The notes below the pieces were generated by a model. That model was not told where the DNA came from. It made no database searches and saw nothing but the letters and a program-made list of their open reading frames with translations. DNA of 30,858 bases, from positions 1 to 30,858 of the forward strand of contig DASQDI010000144.1 in assembly GCA_035634255.1 (NCBI GenBank), in the 5' to 3' direction. The DNA comes from DATLMR01 sp035634255. Lineage in GTDB: Bacteria; Acidobacteriota; Blastocatellia; UBA7656. The stretch's first letter is position 1; each line of letters opens with the position of its first letter. Shown in pieces: positions 1 to 11,912 of this stretch. The position numbers were made by a program, and so were the translations under genes.

Positions 1-71
1 AAAACTGTATGTGAGGAGGTCGGAAGAGCTTCGTTAAACCCGGTCGCTACGCCGACAATATTGACCCGAAA

Positions 72-3000
72 CTATTCGTTCATCACCGCCCTTGCAGCCT
101 TGAGGTCGGCTGTGTCAAACCCTTCGGTGAACCAGTCATAAACTTTCTTAAGCTCGCGTTGCGCCTCTCTCTTCCGGTTCGTTCTCTGCCAGAGCCGCGC
201 AAGGCTCGTCATCGCGCGTAGCTCAAGGGACTTCCCCTGCTGCGCGCGCGCGATCTCCAAGGCCCGCGTAAAGTGCCGCTCGGCTTCGGCGAAGGCTGGC
301 TCTTCCCGATCCAATAAGAATTCGCCCTTCAGCCTGTAAATCTCGGCTTCGTAGGCGCGCGACGGGCCGCTCGCGGACAGGGCGAGCGCTTCGTCGATCG
401 CGCGCATCGCTTCGGAGGGCTGCCCGGCGGCCGCGTATGATTCGGCCAGCAGCGCGAGCGAGTGCGTCCGAAGCACGTTCGCGCCGCATTCTAGCTGGAT
501 CGACAGGGTATCGACCATCAGACCGATTCCGCTACGGTCTTCGCTCGTGGCGGTCAAAGCCCACCCGTACCAGATCGACGCCCACTCGTTAATGTCGGAC
601 AGGCCGTGCTCTCTCGCCCGCGCGGCCGAGGCTTCGGCCCTCTGGGCGGCTTTGCGCGGTTCTCCCCGAAGCTGGTGAATTATGGCTGTGAACAGGTCGG
701 CGAAGCAGATGCCGGCGGGGTGATTGAGTTTTAACGCGGCGGTGCCCGCTTCGATCATCCTGTCCATGGCCTGATTGGGATAACCGAGCAGCCACAGGGT
801 CACCGCCATCCCCGTCGGCCCCGACACCTTGGGGTCGGCCATAGGCAGGGAGTCGTAGGTGGGCTGATACTCCGGCCTGTAAAGCGCGAGCCCTTTTTCG
901 AAGTGATCGAGCGCGGGCGCGAGCTTTCCCATGTTCGTGAGGCTGTAGCCCATGTCGATGTGCCCGATCACGGCCATCTCGGGCCGCGAGTTGCTCTCCC
1001 CGAGCTTTAAGACCTGCTCGGCGATCTCGCATGCCATGTTCAAGTCCCCCCTGACATGGTGATACAGCCAGAGCCCCAGCAGGACAGGGAAGAGCTTTGA
1101 GGTCTCCCCAAGCTGCTCGGCGAGCGTGCGCGCGCGGCTGTAGACCTGCTCGACTTCTTTGGCCCCATAGCCTGAAGTGGCGGCGAGCGGGGTCGCGAGC
1201 GCGAGTTGCAGCATGAGTTCCTGCCGCGCGCGGGCCTTGGAGTCGGGCAGAGTCATCAGGGCGCCGAGCCCGCGCTGCGCGAGCGTGGAGGCTTCGCGGT
1301 TGGCGAGCTTGCGGGTGGCGTTCTGAGCCGCGCGGCGGAAGAAGTGCGCCGACTGCTCGGGGTCCCGCGCCGCCTCGAAGAGGAGGGCGAGCCTCGACGC
1401 GATGGACGAGCTCTGGTCGCCGTAACAGGCCAGAAGGGTCCGCGCGACCGACGCGCTCAGCGACGCCCTCCGCGTCGGCATCAAAGACCCATAAAGCGTA
1501 TTCTGATAGAGCACGTGGACGAAGCGGTAGCGGAGCGAGAGGGTCCTGTCCGGGAATTCTCTCTCGCTGATGAGGCGGACGAAAGAGTGTACGCGGTCGA
1601 GCGTGTGCAAGCGCTCTTCAACCTCTTCGGCGTCGAGGCCGAGCGCGCGCGCCACGACTGCCGAGTCGAACTCGTACCCTTGAATGCTCGCGGCGGCCAG
1701 GAGCCTCGCGTCATCTTCGCTCAACTGGTCGATCTTCCTCTGGATCAGGCCGCGGACCGACTCCGGCAACTCCTGCTCGAAAGACGGCACGGACCGGGCG
1801 AGCGTCCACCTGCCGTCCACCTGCGAGATCACCTTCCGGTCGCGCAGGTAGCGCGCGAGGTCGACCATGAAGAGCGGGCTGCCTTCGGTCTTCGAGTAGA
1901 TGAGGGCCGGGAATTCCTCGGGGAAAGTATTGTCGGGGAACTCAAGCGCGAGGTACCGCTCCACCTCTTCCCGCGTGAGGAAGAGGAGCATGATCTGGTG
2001 GCAGAGCCCGCGCGCCTGAAGGTCCCGCTTAACCTGCAGGAAGGGGTGTTTGGAGATTAGAAGGTCCGAGGAGCGGTAAGTCGTGACGATCAGGACCCTC
2101 ATCGTTTCGAACTTTCCCGCGAGGTACGCCAGCAGGTCGATGGTCGATACGTCGGCCCAGTGCAGGTCGTCGAAGAGGAGGACCAGAGGGCGAAGGCGGG
2201 AGAGTTCCTGAAGCAGGGCGCATATCTCCCGCTTTAACCTCTCCTGCGAAGCGGTCTTGATGTCGGCCTTCAGGCGCGAGTCCGACGAGTCCTCGTCTAC
2301 GAACGAGGCGAGCTGCACGTGCCACGTCGGGGCCATCACCTTCATCATCCGCGCGACGACGTTCGACATCTCTCCGCGGAGCAGGTTTTCTAGGGCTTCG
2401 AGGACGGGCAGGTAAGCCTCGCTCCCGGCCAGCCGCTCGGAGCACCTGCCGCGCGTGAAGCTGAAGACCTCCCCGCCCGCCTGCAACTCCGCGACGAAGT
2501 CTTCGACGAGCGTGGTCTTGCCGATCCCGGCCTCCCCGGAGACGGCGATCAGAGAGCCCTGCCCCGCGGCCACGGAGTCGAAGGCCGAACGGAGCTCCGC
2601 CCGCTCCCTCTCCCTCCCGACCGAAAAACGCCTGCCCGCCGAGACCTGCGCGCGCGCCTCGGCCTGCGCGGGCCGTTCGACGCGGGCCGAGAGGGACTCC
2701 GCCACCTCTTGCGCGGACGGCCGGAGGGCGGGGTCCTTTTCGAGCATCCTGAGTATCAGAGCTTCGAGCGAAGGGCCGATCTCCGGGTTCAGGCGCGAGG
2801 GCGGGATGGCCGGCTGCGACGCAATCGCGTGCAGCGTGGCGATCTGCGAATCGGCCGCGAAGGGGTGGTGCCCCGTGCTCAGCTCGTAGAGGACTATGCC
2901 GAGGGAGAAGATGTCGGTCGCGGTCTCCACGTGATCGCCCCGCGCCTGCTCGGGCGACATATAGCGGAGGGTGCCGAGTATGACTCCGGGGGCCGTGGCG

Positions 3001-3749
3001 GCGATGATGCGGCCGGTCGCGGCGTCCCCGCCCTCGTTGGTCCCGGTGAAGGGGCCGGAGGTCAGGAGCGCGACGCCGAAATCCACGACCTTCACGTAGC
3101 CGTCTTCGCGCACCATGATGTTTTCGGGCTTGATGTCGCGATGAATTATGCCGGCCGAGTGGGCGACGCTCAGGGCGCGGGCGATCTGCGCGCCCATCTC
3201 CGTCACGGATTCGAGCGGCGGCCGCTGGCGCACCAGGGCGCGCAGCATGCGCCCTTCGATCAGCTCCATCACTATGAAGTGCCCGACATCGCACTCCCCG
3301 ATCTCGTGGATGGTGACGATGTTGGGGTGGTTGAGGGCGGAGGCGGCGCGGGCCTCCTGCTGGAACCTGTAGAGCGAATGGCCGTCCTTGGTGAGGTACG
3401 CGGGCAGGAGCTTGAGCGCGATCTTGCGGCCGAGCCTGTTGTCGTGGGCGAGGTAGACGGCCCCCATGCCCCCGGACCCGAGCCGGTCCATTATGTTGTA
3501 AGAGCCGATGTCCTGGCCGATGATCGACTCAATCGGGCTCTTCTTCTCCGTGGTCGCTTCGAGGTCGAGCGTCGTGGTGTTGAGAAAGCCGTCCGACTCT
3601 TCGTGAGAGTCGATGAGGGATTCGACCTCAGAGCGCAGGGCCGCGTCGCCCTCGCACGCGCCGTCGAGGAAAGACGCCCGCTCCTCCGGCGCGCGCGCGA
3701 GCGCCATGTGAAACAGCTCTTTGACTTGTTGCCAGCGTTCGGGGTCCAT
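72..3749 (-). CDS. Ser/Thr protein kinase fused to AAA-type ATPase and TPR region
   Basis: Predicted cytoplasmic signalling protein of about 1225 residues that phosphorylates Ser/Thr targets. The N-terminal kinase has a glycine loop GSGGMGAVY (about 91-99), Lys113 in the IALK strand, the catalytic loop HRDIKPEN (203-210), DFG (223-225) and an SPE motif (265-267). A second P-loop ATPase domain follows, with Walker A GEAGIGKT (405-412) and a Walker B-like run LLFDDLHWAD (about 524-533). The C-terminal third (about 850-1210) is alpha-helical and TPR-like. The ATG at 3749 was chosen because MDPERWQQVKELF matches the usual start of this family; a TTG at 3773 would add 8 residues. The gene follows the ECF sigma gene after 38 bases (14 with the TTG start) on the same strand, so the two are probably co-transcribed. 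The domain order (kinase, signal-transduction ATPase, TPR) is common in Acidobacteriota and myxobacteria. Its substrate is unknown. Confidence 0.93.
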   Translation of the reverse strand: MDPERWQQVKELFHMALARAPEERASFLDGACEGDAALRSEVESLIDSHEESDGFLNTTTLDLEATTEKKSPIESIIGQDIGSYNIMDRLGSGGMGAVYLAHDNRLGRKIALKLLPAYLTKDGHSLYRFQQEARAASALNHPNIVTIHEIGECDVGHFIVMELIEGRMLRALVRQRPPLESVTEMGAQIARALSVAHSAGIIHRDIKPENIMVREDGYVKVVDFGVALLTSGPFTGTNEGGDAATGRIIAATAPGVILGTLRYMSPEQARGDHVETATDIFSLGIVLYELSTGHHPFAADSQIATLHAIASQPAIPPSRLNPEIGPSLEALILRMLEKDPALRPSAQEVAESLSARVERPAQAEARAQVSAGRRFSVGRERERAELRSAFDSVAAGQGSLIAVSGEAGIGKTTLVEDFVAELQAGGEVFSFTRGRCSERLAGSEAYLPVLEALENLLRGEMSNVVARMMKVMAPTWHVQLASFVDEDSSDSRLKADIKTASQERLKREICALLQELSRLRPLVLLFDDLHWADVSTIDLLAYLAGKFETMRVLIVTTYRSSDLLISKHPFLQVKRDLQARGLCHQIMLLFLTREEVERYLALEFPDNTFPEEFPALIYSKTEGSPLFMVDLARYLRDRKVISQVDGRWTLARSVPSFEQELPESVRGLIQRKIDQLSEDDARLLAAASIQGYEFDSAVVARALGLDAEEVEERLHTLDRVHSFVRLISEREFPDRTLSLRYRFVHVLYQNTLYGSLMPTRRASLSASVARTLLACYGDQSSSIASRLALLFEAARDPEQSAHFFRRAAQNATRKLANREASTLAQRGLGALMTLPDSKARARQELMLQLALATPLAATSGYGAKEVEQVYSRARTLAEQLGETSKLFPVLLGLWLYHHVRGDLNMACEIAEQVLKLGESNSRPEMAVIGHIDMGYSLTNMGKLAPALDHFEKGLALYRPEYQPTYDSLPMADPKVSGPTGMAVTLWLLGYPNQAMDRMIEAGTAALKLNHPAGICFADLFTAIIHQLRGEPRKAAQRAEASAARAREHGLSDINEWASIWYGWALTATSEDRSGIGLMVDTLSIQLECGANVLRTHSLALLAESYAAAGQPSEAMRAIDEALALSASGPSRAYEAEIYRLKGEFLLDREEPAFAEAERHFTRALEIARAQQGKSLELRAMTSLARLWQRTNRKREAQRELKKVYDWFTEGFDTADLKAARAVMNE

Positions 3750-3787
3750 AGAGTGCTCTAAAATATCAGGCAACCGCGAGTCGGCCT

Positions 3788-4360
3788 TTAACCGTCGCCC
3801 TTTTTAATCTCCCGCCGCAGCCAAGCCCGCGCCATGCTCCAGTCGCGCTCGACCGTCGCATGAGATATTCCCAGAATCTCCGCGGTCTCTTCAATGGTGA
3901 GGCCGCCGAAGAACTTCAATTCTACAATCCGGCTCTGCTGCGGGTCGATCTCGGCGAGCGTCTTGAGGGCGTCGTCGAGCGCGATGAGATCGACGTTGCG
4001 CCACCGGGCTATGCGGTCGGCGGCGGTGAGCGAGAGCTTTATCCCCTCGCCCCCGCGCTTGTCGGCGCGCTGCGCGCGGGCGTGGTCAACCAGTATGCGC
4101 CGCATCAGTTGCGCGGCCACCCCGAAAAACTGCGCCCGGTTCTGCCAGCGAATCTTGTTCTGGTCAACGAGCCGCAGGTACGCCTCGTTGACGAGCGCGG
4201 TGGCCTGCAGGGTGTGGTCCGGGCGCTCGCGGCGCAGGTAGCTGCGGGCGAGGCGATGGAGGTTGTCATAAATAATGGGCAGAAGGCTCTCAAGCGCGCT
4301 CTCGTCGCCCTCGCTCCATTTCATCAGCAGTTGCGTGACTCCCGTATCCGACGATGACAT
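3788..4360 (-). CDS. ECF-subfamily RNA polymerase sigma-70 factor
   Basis: A 190-residue alternative sigma factor that would direct RNA polymerase to its own promoter set. Region 2 lies at about 10-95 and includes ALVNEAYLRLVD and RRILVDHARAQRADKRGG. Region 4 lies at about 130-185, with a helix-turn-helix in LTIEETAEILGISHATVERDW. The sequence resembles the acidobacterial/planctomycete group usually annotated TIGR02999 (Sig-70_X6). Such factors are typically encoded next to Ser/Thr kinases and lack a classical anti-sigma gene, as here. The ATG at 4360 has a GGAG about 7 bases upstream and a TATAAT -10 box further up. It is inferred that the downstream kinase modulates the factor; the sequence does not prove it. 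Confidence 0.93.
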   Translation of the reverse strand: MSSSDTGVTQLLMKWSEGDESALESLLPIIYDNLHRLARSYLRRERPDHTLQATALVNEAYLRLVDQNKIRWQNRAQFFGVAAQLMRRILVDHARAQRADKRGGEGIKLSLTAADRIARWRNVDLIALDDALKTLAEIDPQQSRIVELKFFGGLTIEETAEILGISHATVERDWSMARAWLRREIKKGDG

Positions 4361-4391
4361 GCCTGCTCCACCCCTTTCGTTCAGCCGGTGA

Positions 4392-4397
4392 TTATAC
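4392..4397 (-). promoter_or_regulatory. Candidate -10 box for the sigma/kinase operon
   Basis: Reads TATAAT on the minus strand, about 32 bases before the sigma-factor ATG. No good -35 hexamer is seen at 17 bases; the nearest sequences are weak. It could be a housekeeping promoter or a coincidence in an AT-richer stretch. Confidence 0.35.
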
Positions 4398-4805
4398 CCG
4401 TCGGAGCGCCTTAAGAATACCTGCCCGTAAAAAGTTAGACGAAAAAGATGGGGGCGAAATTTTTTGCGGGGCGGTGAGGGAATTCGGTTCCGGGTTGCGC
4501 GTTAACAAGTAGAGGGAGAGAAAGAGGGCGTCAGACCCGGATGTGGCTCCCCGTGATTCGCAAGAGGATGAAGGTAGAGATTCAAGGGTGCGTATGAGAA
4601 GCCGACGCGACGAGTTTGACGCGGCAGAGATTTATCGAAGCGCCGACCCTGGCCTGTGAGTCAGGACGCCGAAATGGACGCCGGCGACCGGAAGACAGGC
4701 CAGGGCTTAGAGGCGGGAACCGAGAGAGATTTTACGGAGATTTTTCGTGGCCCCTCCATTATGAGCAAGCTAGAGCAACCATAACCCCCGACCCCCCCCG
4801 CAAAA

Positions 4806-4851
4806 GCCGGGCTTCATCGACAGGCGTCAGACGACGATGATGGAGCCCGGC
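4806..4851. repeat. Inverted repeat (hairpin)
   Basis: GCCGGGCT (4806-4813) is mirrored by AGCCCGGC (4844-4851). Inside these arms, CATCG and CGATG give further partial pairing. There is no T-run on either side, so it is not an obvious intrinsic terminator. It could be a structured RNA element or a REP-like sequence. Confidence 0.5.
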
Positions 4852-4899
4852 CCCCTCCTCCAAATCTAAAAATCGAACGAATTCAAGGTCGCCGACTGC

Positions 4900-4925
4900 C
4901 CCGTAGCACTCTGGTGCTATTCGGG
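4900..4925. repeat. Compact hairpin with TCTG tetraloop
   Basis: TAGCAC (4904-4909), loop TCTG and GTGCTA (4914-4919) form a perfect 6-bp stem. CCCG and CGGG extend it across a 2-base bulge. It lies about 380 bases upstream of the histidine-kinase gene. Function unknown. Confidence 0.45.
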
Positions 4926-5300
4926 CGGGCGGAAAATAGGCGGGGCGTGCTATGAAAACTGCCGCCGCGAGCGATGCGCGGACCGGCCGCCGGTGGTTTA
5001 ATAGGCTCCGTTCAGAACGTTGCTTTCATAAGTCACCGTTGTGAATGCAGAAGTGCCGGCCCGTAGAGATTTACGTGGGTGGGTCTCGAAGGTCTCCCGG
5101 CGCTCAAAGGCCCGCAGGCGCGTCATAGGGGTGTATGCGTCTGCGGGTCGAAATATTCGTGGGCCCCGACCCTCCGCCTTCGGGGCCTCGCGCCCGCCAG
5201 CGGATACCATAATGCCGCGCTCTGTATATTTGCCCGTCTCTTCATTATTATAGTATCCGCTCTAACGGTCGTTCCGTCCGCTTCGCGGTAAAGAATCTCT

Positions 5301-7106
5301 ATGGGTCTGTCGATAAACAGAAGGATCACCACGCAATTCGCCCTGGCCATGCTGATTCTGGCCGCAATCGGCGTAGGCTCCTACTACAACACGACTCACC
5401 TCCTGAGCACGACCCGGTGGGTCGAGCACACGCACGAGGTGCTCGAACGGCTCAACTCCCTCCTGCACCACATCGCCGAGGCCGAAAGCTCTCAGCGCGG
5501 GTACCTGATAACGGGGAACGAGGTGTTTCTCGAACCCTACGAGGCGAGCCTCCCGGCCATCCGCCGGGACCTCGAACAGCTCGGGCCTCTGACTTCAGAC
5601 AACCCGACGCAGGCGGAGCGGCTCGGCAGGCTTGAGCCGCTCGTCTCGGCCCGACTCTCTCTGCTGAAGGAACTGATCGAGCTTCGCAAGCAGAGCGGGC
5701 TTCAACCCGCGATACAATTGCTGATGGTCGATAAGGGCAAGGTCCTGATGGGCGAGATCCGCGCGCTCATCTTAGAGATGGAGGAAGAGGAGCGGGCCGA
5801 GTTGTACGAGAGGTACGACCATGCGGAGGCCGACACCCGAAAGACCCTGGCGATGAACCTGATCGGCTCTCTCCTGAGCTTCGCCCTGCTTGCGCTCGTC
5901 TTCTACCTGCTCAACATGGAGATCGCGCGGCGCAGGCGCGCCGAATCCGCCCTGCGGGAGACGACCTCGCTTCAGAAGGCGATACTCGACGGCGGCAACT
6001 ACACGATCATCTCCACCGCGCCCGACGGCACGATCAAGTCGTTCAACGCGGCGGCCGAGCAGATGCTCGGGTACCCGGGGCGCGAGGTCGTCGGCAAGAC
6101 CACGCCCGCCCTATTCCACGACCCGGAGGAAGTCGCGCGCCGGGCCGAGGAGCTGTCGAAAGAACTGGGCGTCAGGGTCGAGCCGGGCTTCGAAGCCTTC
6201 GTCGCCAGAGCGCGGCAGGGCGGGCCGGACGAGAAGGAGTGGACCTACATAAGAAAGGACGGCTCAAGGTTCCCGGTGCTGCTGTCGATCACGGCCCTCC
6301 GCGACGACGGAGGCGAGATCAAAGGCTTCCTGGGCATCGGCAGCGACATCACCGAGCGGAAGAGGGCCGAGGAGACGCAGGCGGAGCTTCTGAGGGAGCT
6401 TGAGTCGGCCAACCGGGAGTTGAGCGACTTCGCTTACGTGGTCTCGCATGATCTGAAAGCGCCCCTCCGGGCCATCGGCTCTCTCGCGACCTGGATCGCG
6501 TCGGACTACGCGGACAAGTTCGACGAGGGCGGGAAGGAGCAGATGAGCCTGCTGCGCGGCAGGGTCAAGCGCATGCACGACCTGATCGACGGCATCCTTC
6601 AGTATTCGCGCGTCGGCCGCGTGAAAGAGCAGAGGGTCGAGGTCGATCTGAACGCCCTGGTCCGCGAGGCGATCACCCTGCTCTCTCCCCCCCCGAGCGT
6701 CCGCGTCACGGTCGAATGCTCGCTCCCGACCGTGGTCTGCGAGAGGACTCGCATGGAGCAGGTCTTCCAGAACCTCCTGAGCAACGCCTTGAAATTCATG
6801 GACAAGCCCGAGGGGGAGATAAAGATCAGGTGCGAGGACCGGGGCGAGGAGTGGGTCTTCTGCGTCTCCGACAACGGGCCGGGCATAGAGGAGAAGCACT
6901 TCGCGAAGATATTCCAGATATTTCAGACCCTCGCGCCCCGCGACGAGTTCGAGAGCACCGGCATCGGCCTTTCCGTCGTCAAGAAGACCGTGGAGATGTA
7001 CGGGGGGAGCGTCTGGGTGGAGTCGGCCCCCGGCGTCGGGAGCTCTTTCTTCTTCACTCTGCCCAAGCGAGCGTTCGCGCAGTCGGGCGAGCCGCTCGGA
7101 ATTTGA
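5301..7106 (+). CDS. Membrane sensor histidine kinase (CHASE3-PAS-HisKA-HATPase)
   Basis: A 601-residue inner-membrane kinase. TM1 is at about 11-28 and TM2 at about 184-205, flanking a helical extracytoplasmic CHASE3-like domain with the typical LHHIAEAESSQRGYLITGN motif (55-73). A PAS domain follows (about 222-355, ending GIGSDITERKRAEE). The HisKA domain has phospho-acceptor His383 in VSHDLKAPLRAI. The ATPase has the N box QNLLSNALKF (490-499), G1 DNGPGIE (524-530) and G2 GIGLSVVKK (554-562). The VSHDLKAPLRAI type is shared with phytochrome-like kinases that partner with Rcp1-like regulators, and exactly such a regulator follows 15 bases downstream. The signal sensed is unknown. The ribosome-binding site before the ATG is weak. 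Confidence 0.93.
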   Translation: MGLSINRRITTQFALAMLILAAIGVGSYYNTTHLLSTTRWVEHTHEVLERLNSLLHHIAEAESSQRGYLITGNEVFLEPYEASLPAIRRDLEQLGPLTSDNPTQAERLGRLEPLVSARLSLLKELIELRKQSGLQPAIQLLMVDKGKVLMGEIRALILEMEEEERAELYERYDHAEADTRKTLAMNLIGSLLSFALLALVFYLLNMEIARRRRAESALRETTSLQKAILDGGNYTIISTAPDGTIKSFNAAAEQMLGYPGREVVGKTTPALFHDPEEVARRAEELSKELGVRVEPGFEAFVARARQGGPDEKEWTYIRKDGSRFPVLLSITALRDDGGEIKGFLGIGSDITERKRAEETQAELLRELESANRELSDFAYVVSHDLKAPLRAIGSLATWIASDYADKFDEGGKEQMSLLRGRVKRMHDLIDGILQYSRVGRVKEQRVEVDLNALVREAITLLSPPPSVRVTVECSLPTVVCERTRMEQVFQNLLSNALKFMDKPEGEIKIRCEDRGEEWVFCVSDNGPGIEEKHFAKIFQIFQTLAPRDEFESTGIGLSVVKKTVEMYGGSVWVESAPGVGSSFFFTLPKRAFAQSGEPLGI

Positions 7107-7121
7107 TCGGAGGAGTTCTTC

Positions 7122-7535
7122 ATGAGAGATTCGGCCCCCATCCTCCTGGTGGAGGACGACCGCGTCGACGCGATGACGGTCAAGCGCGCCCTCAAAGACA
7201 TCAACGTCTGCAACCCCGTCCACCTCGTCGGCAACGGCGAGGAGGCGCTCGAATTCCTACGAGACGACAAGGCCCCGCGGCCCGGCATAATACTGCTCGA
7301 CCTGAACATGCCGAGGATGAACGGCCTTGAGTTCCTGAAGGTCGCCAAGCAGGACGAGCGCCTCAAGCAGATCCCCGTCGTCGTGCTGACCACGTCGAGG
7401 GAAGAGCGCGACCGCGTAGAGAGCTTCAACCTGAGCGTCGCCGGGTACATGATAAAGCCAGTCGATTACCTCCAGTTTGTCGAGGTCATGCGCGCGATAA
7501 ACCTCTACTGGACTCTGAGCGAGCTGCCCGGCTGA
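7122..7535 (+). CDS. Single-domain response regulator (Rcp1/CheY-like)
   Basis: A 137-residue receiver domain without an output domain. Acidic residues Glu11-Asp12-Asp13, phospho-acceptor Asp60 in LLDLNMP, Thr90 in VVLTTSREE and Lys112 in IKPVDY are all present. The ATG is preceded by GGAGGAG at good spacing. The sequence type (N-terminal VEDDRVDAMTVKRAL and C-terminal FVEVMRAINLYWTLSELP) is that of Rcp1-like regulators paired with phytochrome-type kinases. It probably receives phosphate from the kinase encoded just upstream and passes it on, or acts by protein contact; the hybrid kinase 20 bases downstream is a plausible partner in a phosphorelay. Confidence 0.93.
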   Translation: MRDSAPILLVEDDRVDAMTVKRALKDINVCNPVHLVGNGEEALEFLRDDKAPRPGIILLDLNMPRMNGLEFLKVAKQDERLKQIPVVVLTTSREERDRVESFNLSVAGYMIKPVDYLQFVEVMRAINLYWTLSELPG

Positions 7536-7555
7536 GGGGCAGGGGCGGGGGAGAG

Positions 7556-10585
<3,030 letters not shown>

Positions 10586-10659
10586 GGACCGCTCGCGCTC
10601 GGATAAATCCGGCTTTGAACGATGGCTGAGTCAAGGGGATTCCGCGGAGAGAATTTCTC

Positions 10660-11697
10660 ATGATTAAGAAAGCTGGCCTTCCGAAATCGGTCACGTTCTC
10701 CCGCCACAGGGCCCAGCATTTCTTCTCGGCTTTGGCGCTGCTCTGCCTCGCTCTGCTCTTTCCGGGAGCCCCGTGGTCGCCTTTCATCATTCACCATCTG
10801 GACCGCCTGAAGGCTCGGGCGGGGATGACTCTCGCGAAGTGGCGCGGTTGCGGCCCGGCCAGCCTCAGCCTGCGCGGGCGGGCGGGCATCCCCGGCGCGA
10901 AGATCGAGGCCCTCAACTCTTCGTCCGGGTGGGCCACACTCTCCGACGCGCGGGGTGAGTTCCTGCTGCCGGGGCTGCTGTGGTATCCCGGCGCGAGCTA
11001 CGAGCTGTTGATCCACACGGATGGGGGCGAGGCCGCGCTCGTCAAACTCGACGCCCCGCGCGATTTTCCCGAGGGCGGCATTGTCGATGTCGGCGGCCTC
11101 GACCTGAGTCAGTCTTCGATTCAACGGGGCGTGGAGCCGGGCGAGTTATACGGGATCACGTCGGTCAGCTACATCGATTACGACGCGGAGAATGCGGGTT
11201 ATTACAGGGAGGTTTTCGAGCGGCTGACCGAAGGGCTCGCGGGCGACGAGGAGAAGCTCGAAGCCGTAAACACTTTCGTCGCGACCAAGCTCAATTACGA
11301 CGAGACCGCCTTCACCTACGACTCGCCGCGCGAAATCATGGAGAAGGGCTCAAGGTACTGCGGGAACCTGAGCCTTGCGATGGCCACCCTGCTCAGGGCG
11401 GGCGGTTACAAAAGCCGCGTGCTCGACCTGAGCGACGCCGCCGCGCCTCCCAACACGCACGTTCTCGTCGAGGTGAACTTAGGCGGCGCGTGGCGTCTGT
11501 ATGACCCCACATTCGGCCTGATTTTCCGGAACGAAGACGGGACGGTCTGCACCTACAGAGACCTGCGACTTAAACCCCGGCTCCTGACCGGGGCGCTCGC
11601 GCGGACCGCCCCGCGCGAATCGAGGCGCAGACTGCTCTCCCGGCTCCCCGGAATCTATGAGTCGGGCTTTCATCACTTCTATCAATTCAGGCGCTGA
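10660..11697 (+). CDS. Membrane-anchored transglutaminase-like protein
   Basis: A 345-residue protein with one N-terminal hydrophobic segment (about 21-41), probably a signal anchor. A short carboxypeptidase-regulatory-like beta domain follows (about 68-130; LRGRAGIPGAKIEALNSSSG). A transglutaminase/protease-like fold (about 190-290) has the expected Cys-His-Asp triad: Cys234 in SRYCGNLS, His267 in NTHVLVEV and Asp282 in YDPTFG. Such domains act as cysteine peptidases or cross-linking enzymes, usually outside the cytoplasm. It lies 74 bases after the hybrid kinase on the same strand with its own GGAGAG ribosome-binding site, so it may be the last gene of the signalling operon. Substrate unknown. 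Confidence 0.8.
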   Translation: MIKKAGLPKSVTFSRHRAQHFFSALALLCLALLFPGAPWSPFIIHHLDRLKARAGMTLAKWRGCGPASLSLRGRAGIPGAKIEALNSSSGWATLSDARGEFLLPGLLWYPGASYELLIHTDGGEAALVKLDAPRDFPEGGIVDVGGLDLSQSSIQRGVEPGELYGITSVSYIDYDAENAGYYREVFERLTEGLAGDEEKLEAVNTFVATKLNYDETAFTYDSPREIMEKGSRYCGNLSLAMATLLRAGGYKSRVLDLSDAAAPPNTHVLVEVNLGGAWRLYDPTFGLIFRNEDGTVCTYRDLRLKPRLLTGALARTAPRESRRRLLSRLPGIYESGFHHFYQFRR

Positions 11698-11745
11698 TTG
11701 TTCATCTCGAATTAAATTGCGTTAATCCCTCCGCCAGACCCATAA

Positions 11746-11761
11746 CGGCACGCACCTTGCA
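11746..11761 (+). promoter_or_regulatory. Sigma-54 (RpoN)-type promoter before the DUF2231 gene
   Basis: CGGCACGCACCTTGCA has the -24 GG and -12 GC separated by exactly 10 bases and matches TGGCACG-N4-TTGCW except for the first base. Transcription would start near 11771-11773. It drives the DUF2231-sugar dehydrogenase-flavoprotein operon in the correct orientation. Confidence 0.6.
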
Positions 11762-11912
11762 CAAATTTAATGCGTGCCGCTTGATGGGCGGAATCTGTCT
11801 GAAAACGAGCGCACCACCCCCGCTGAGCCTGCATTCCTGATACATGTCGAGCAATAAAGGTACAGGAAGCGGCGCGCGCTTCCGGGATGCATTCAATATG
11901 GAGGAAAAGTCT

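Larger units (their letters stand above)
4398..5300. other. Long intergenic region with hairpins and no convincing gene
   Basis: About 900 bases between the divergent sigma/kinase unit and the histidine-kinase operon. Open frames on both strands here are short, Arg/Pro-rich, overlap each other and match no family I recognise, so none is called. The stretch contains three clear inverted repeats (4806-4851, 4900-4925 and 5162-5187, the last GGCCCCGA/TCGGGGCC). It must contain the promoter of the histidine-kinase operon, but I could not place one with confidence. An unannotated small RNA is possible. Confidence 0.5.

Noticed and set aside
4616..4840. Plus-strand frame of 74 codons in the long gap
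   Set aside because: Arg/Pro-rich composition without any motif and it ends inside a hairpin; typical of chance frames in GC-rich DNA.
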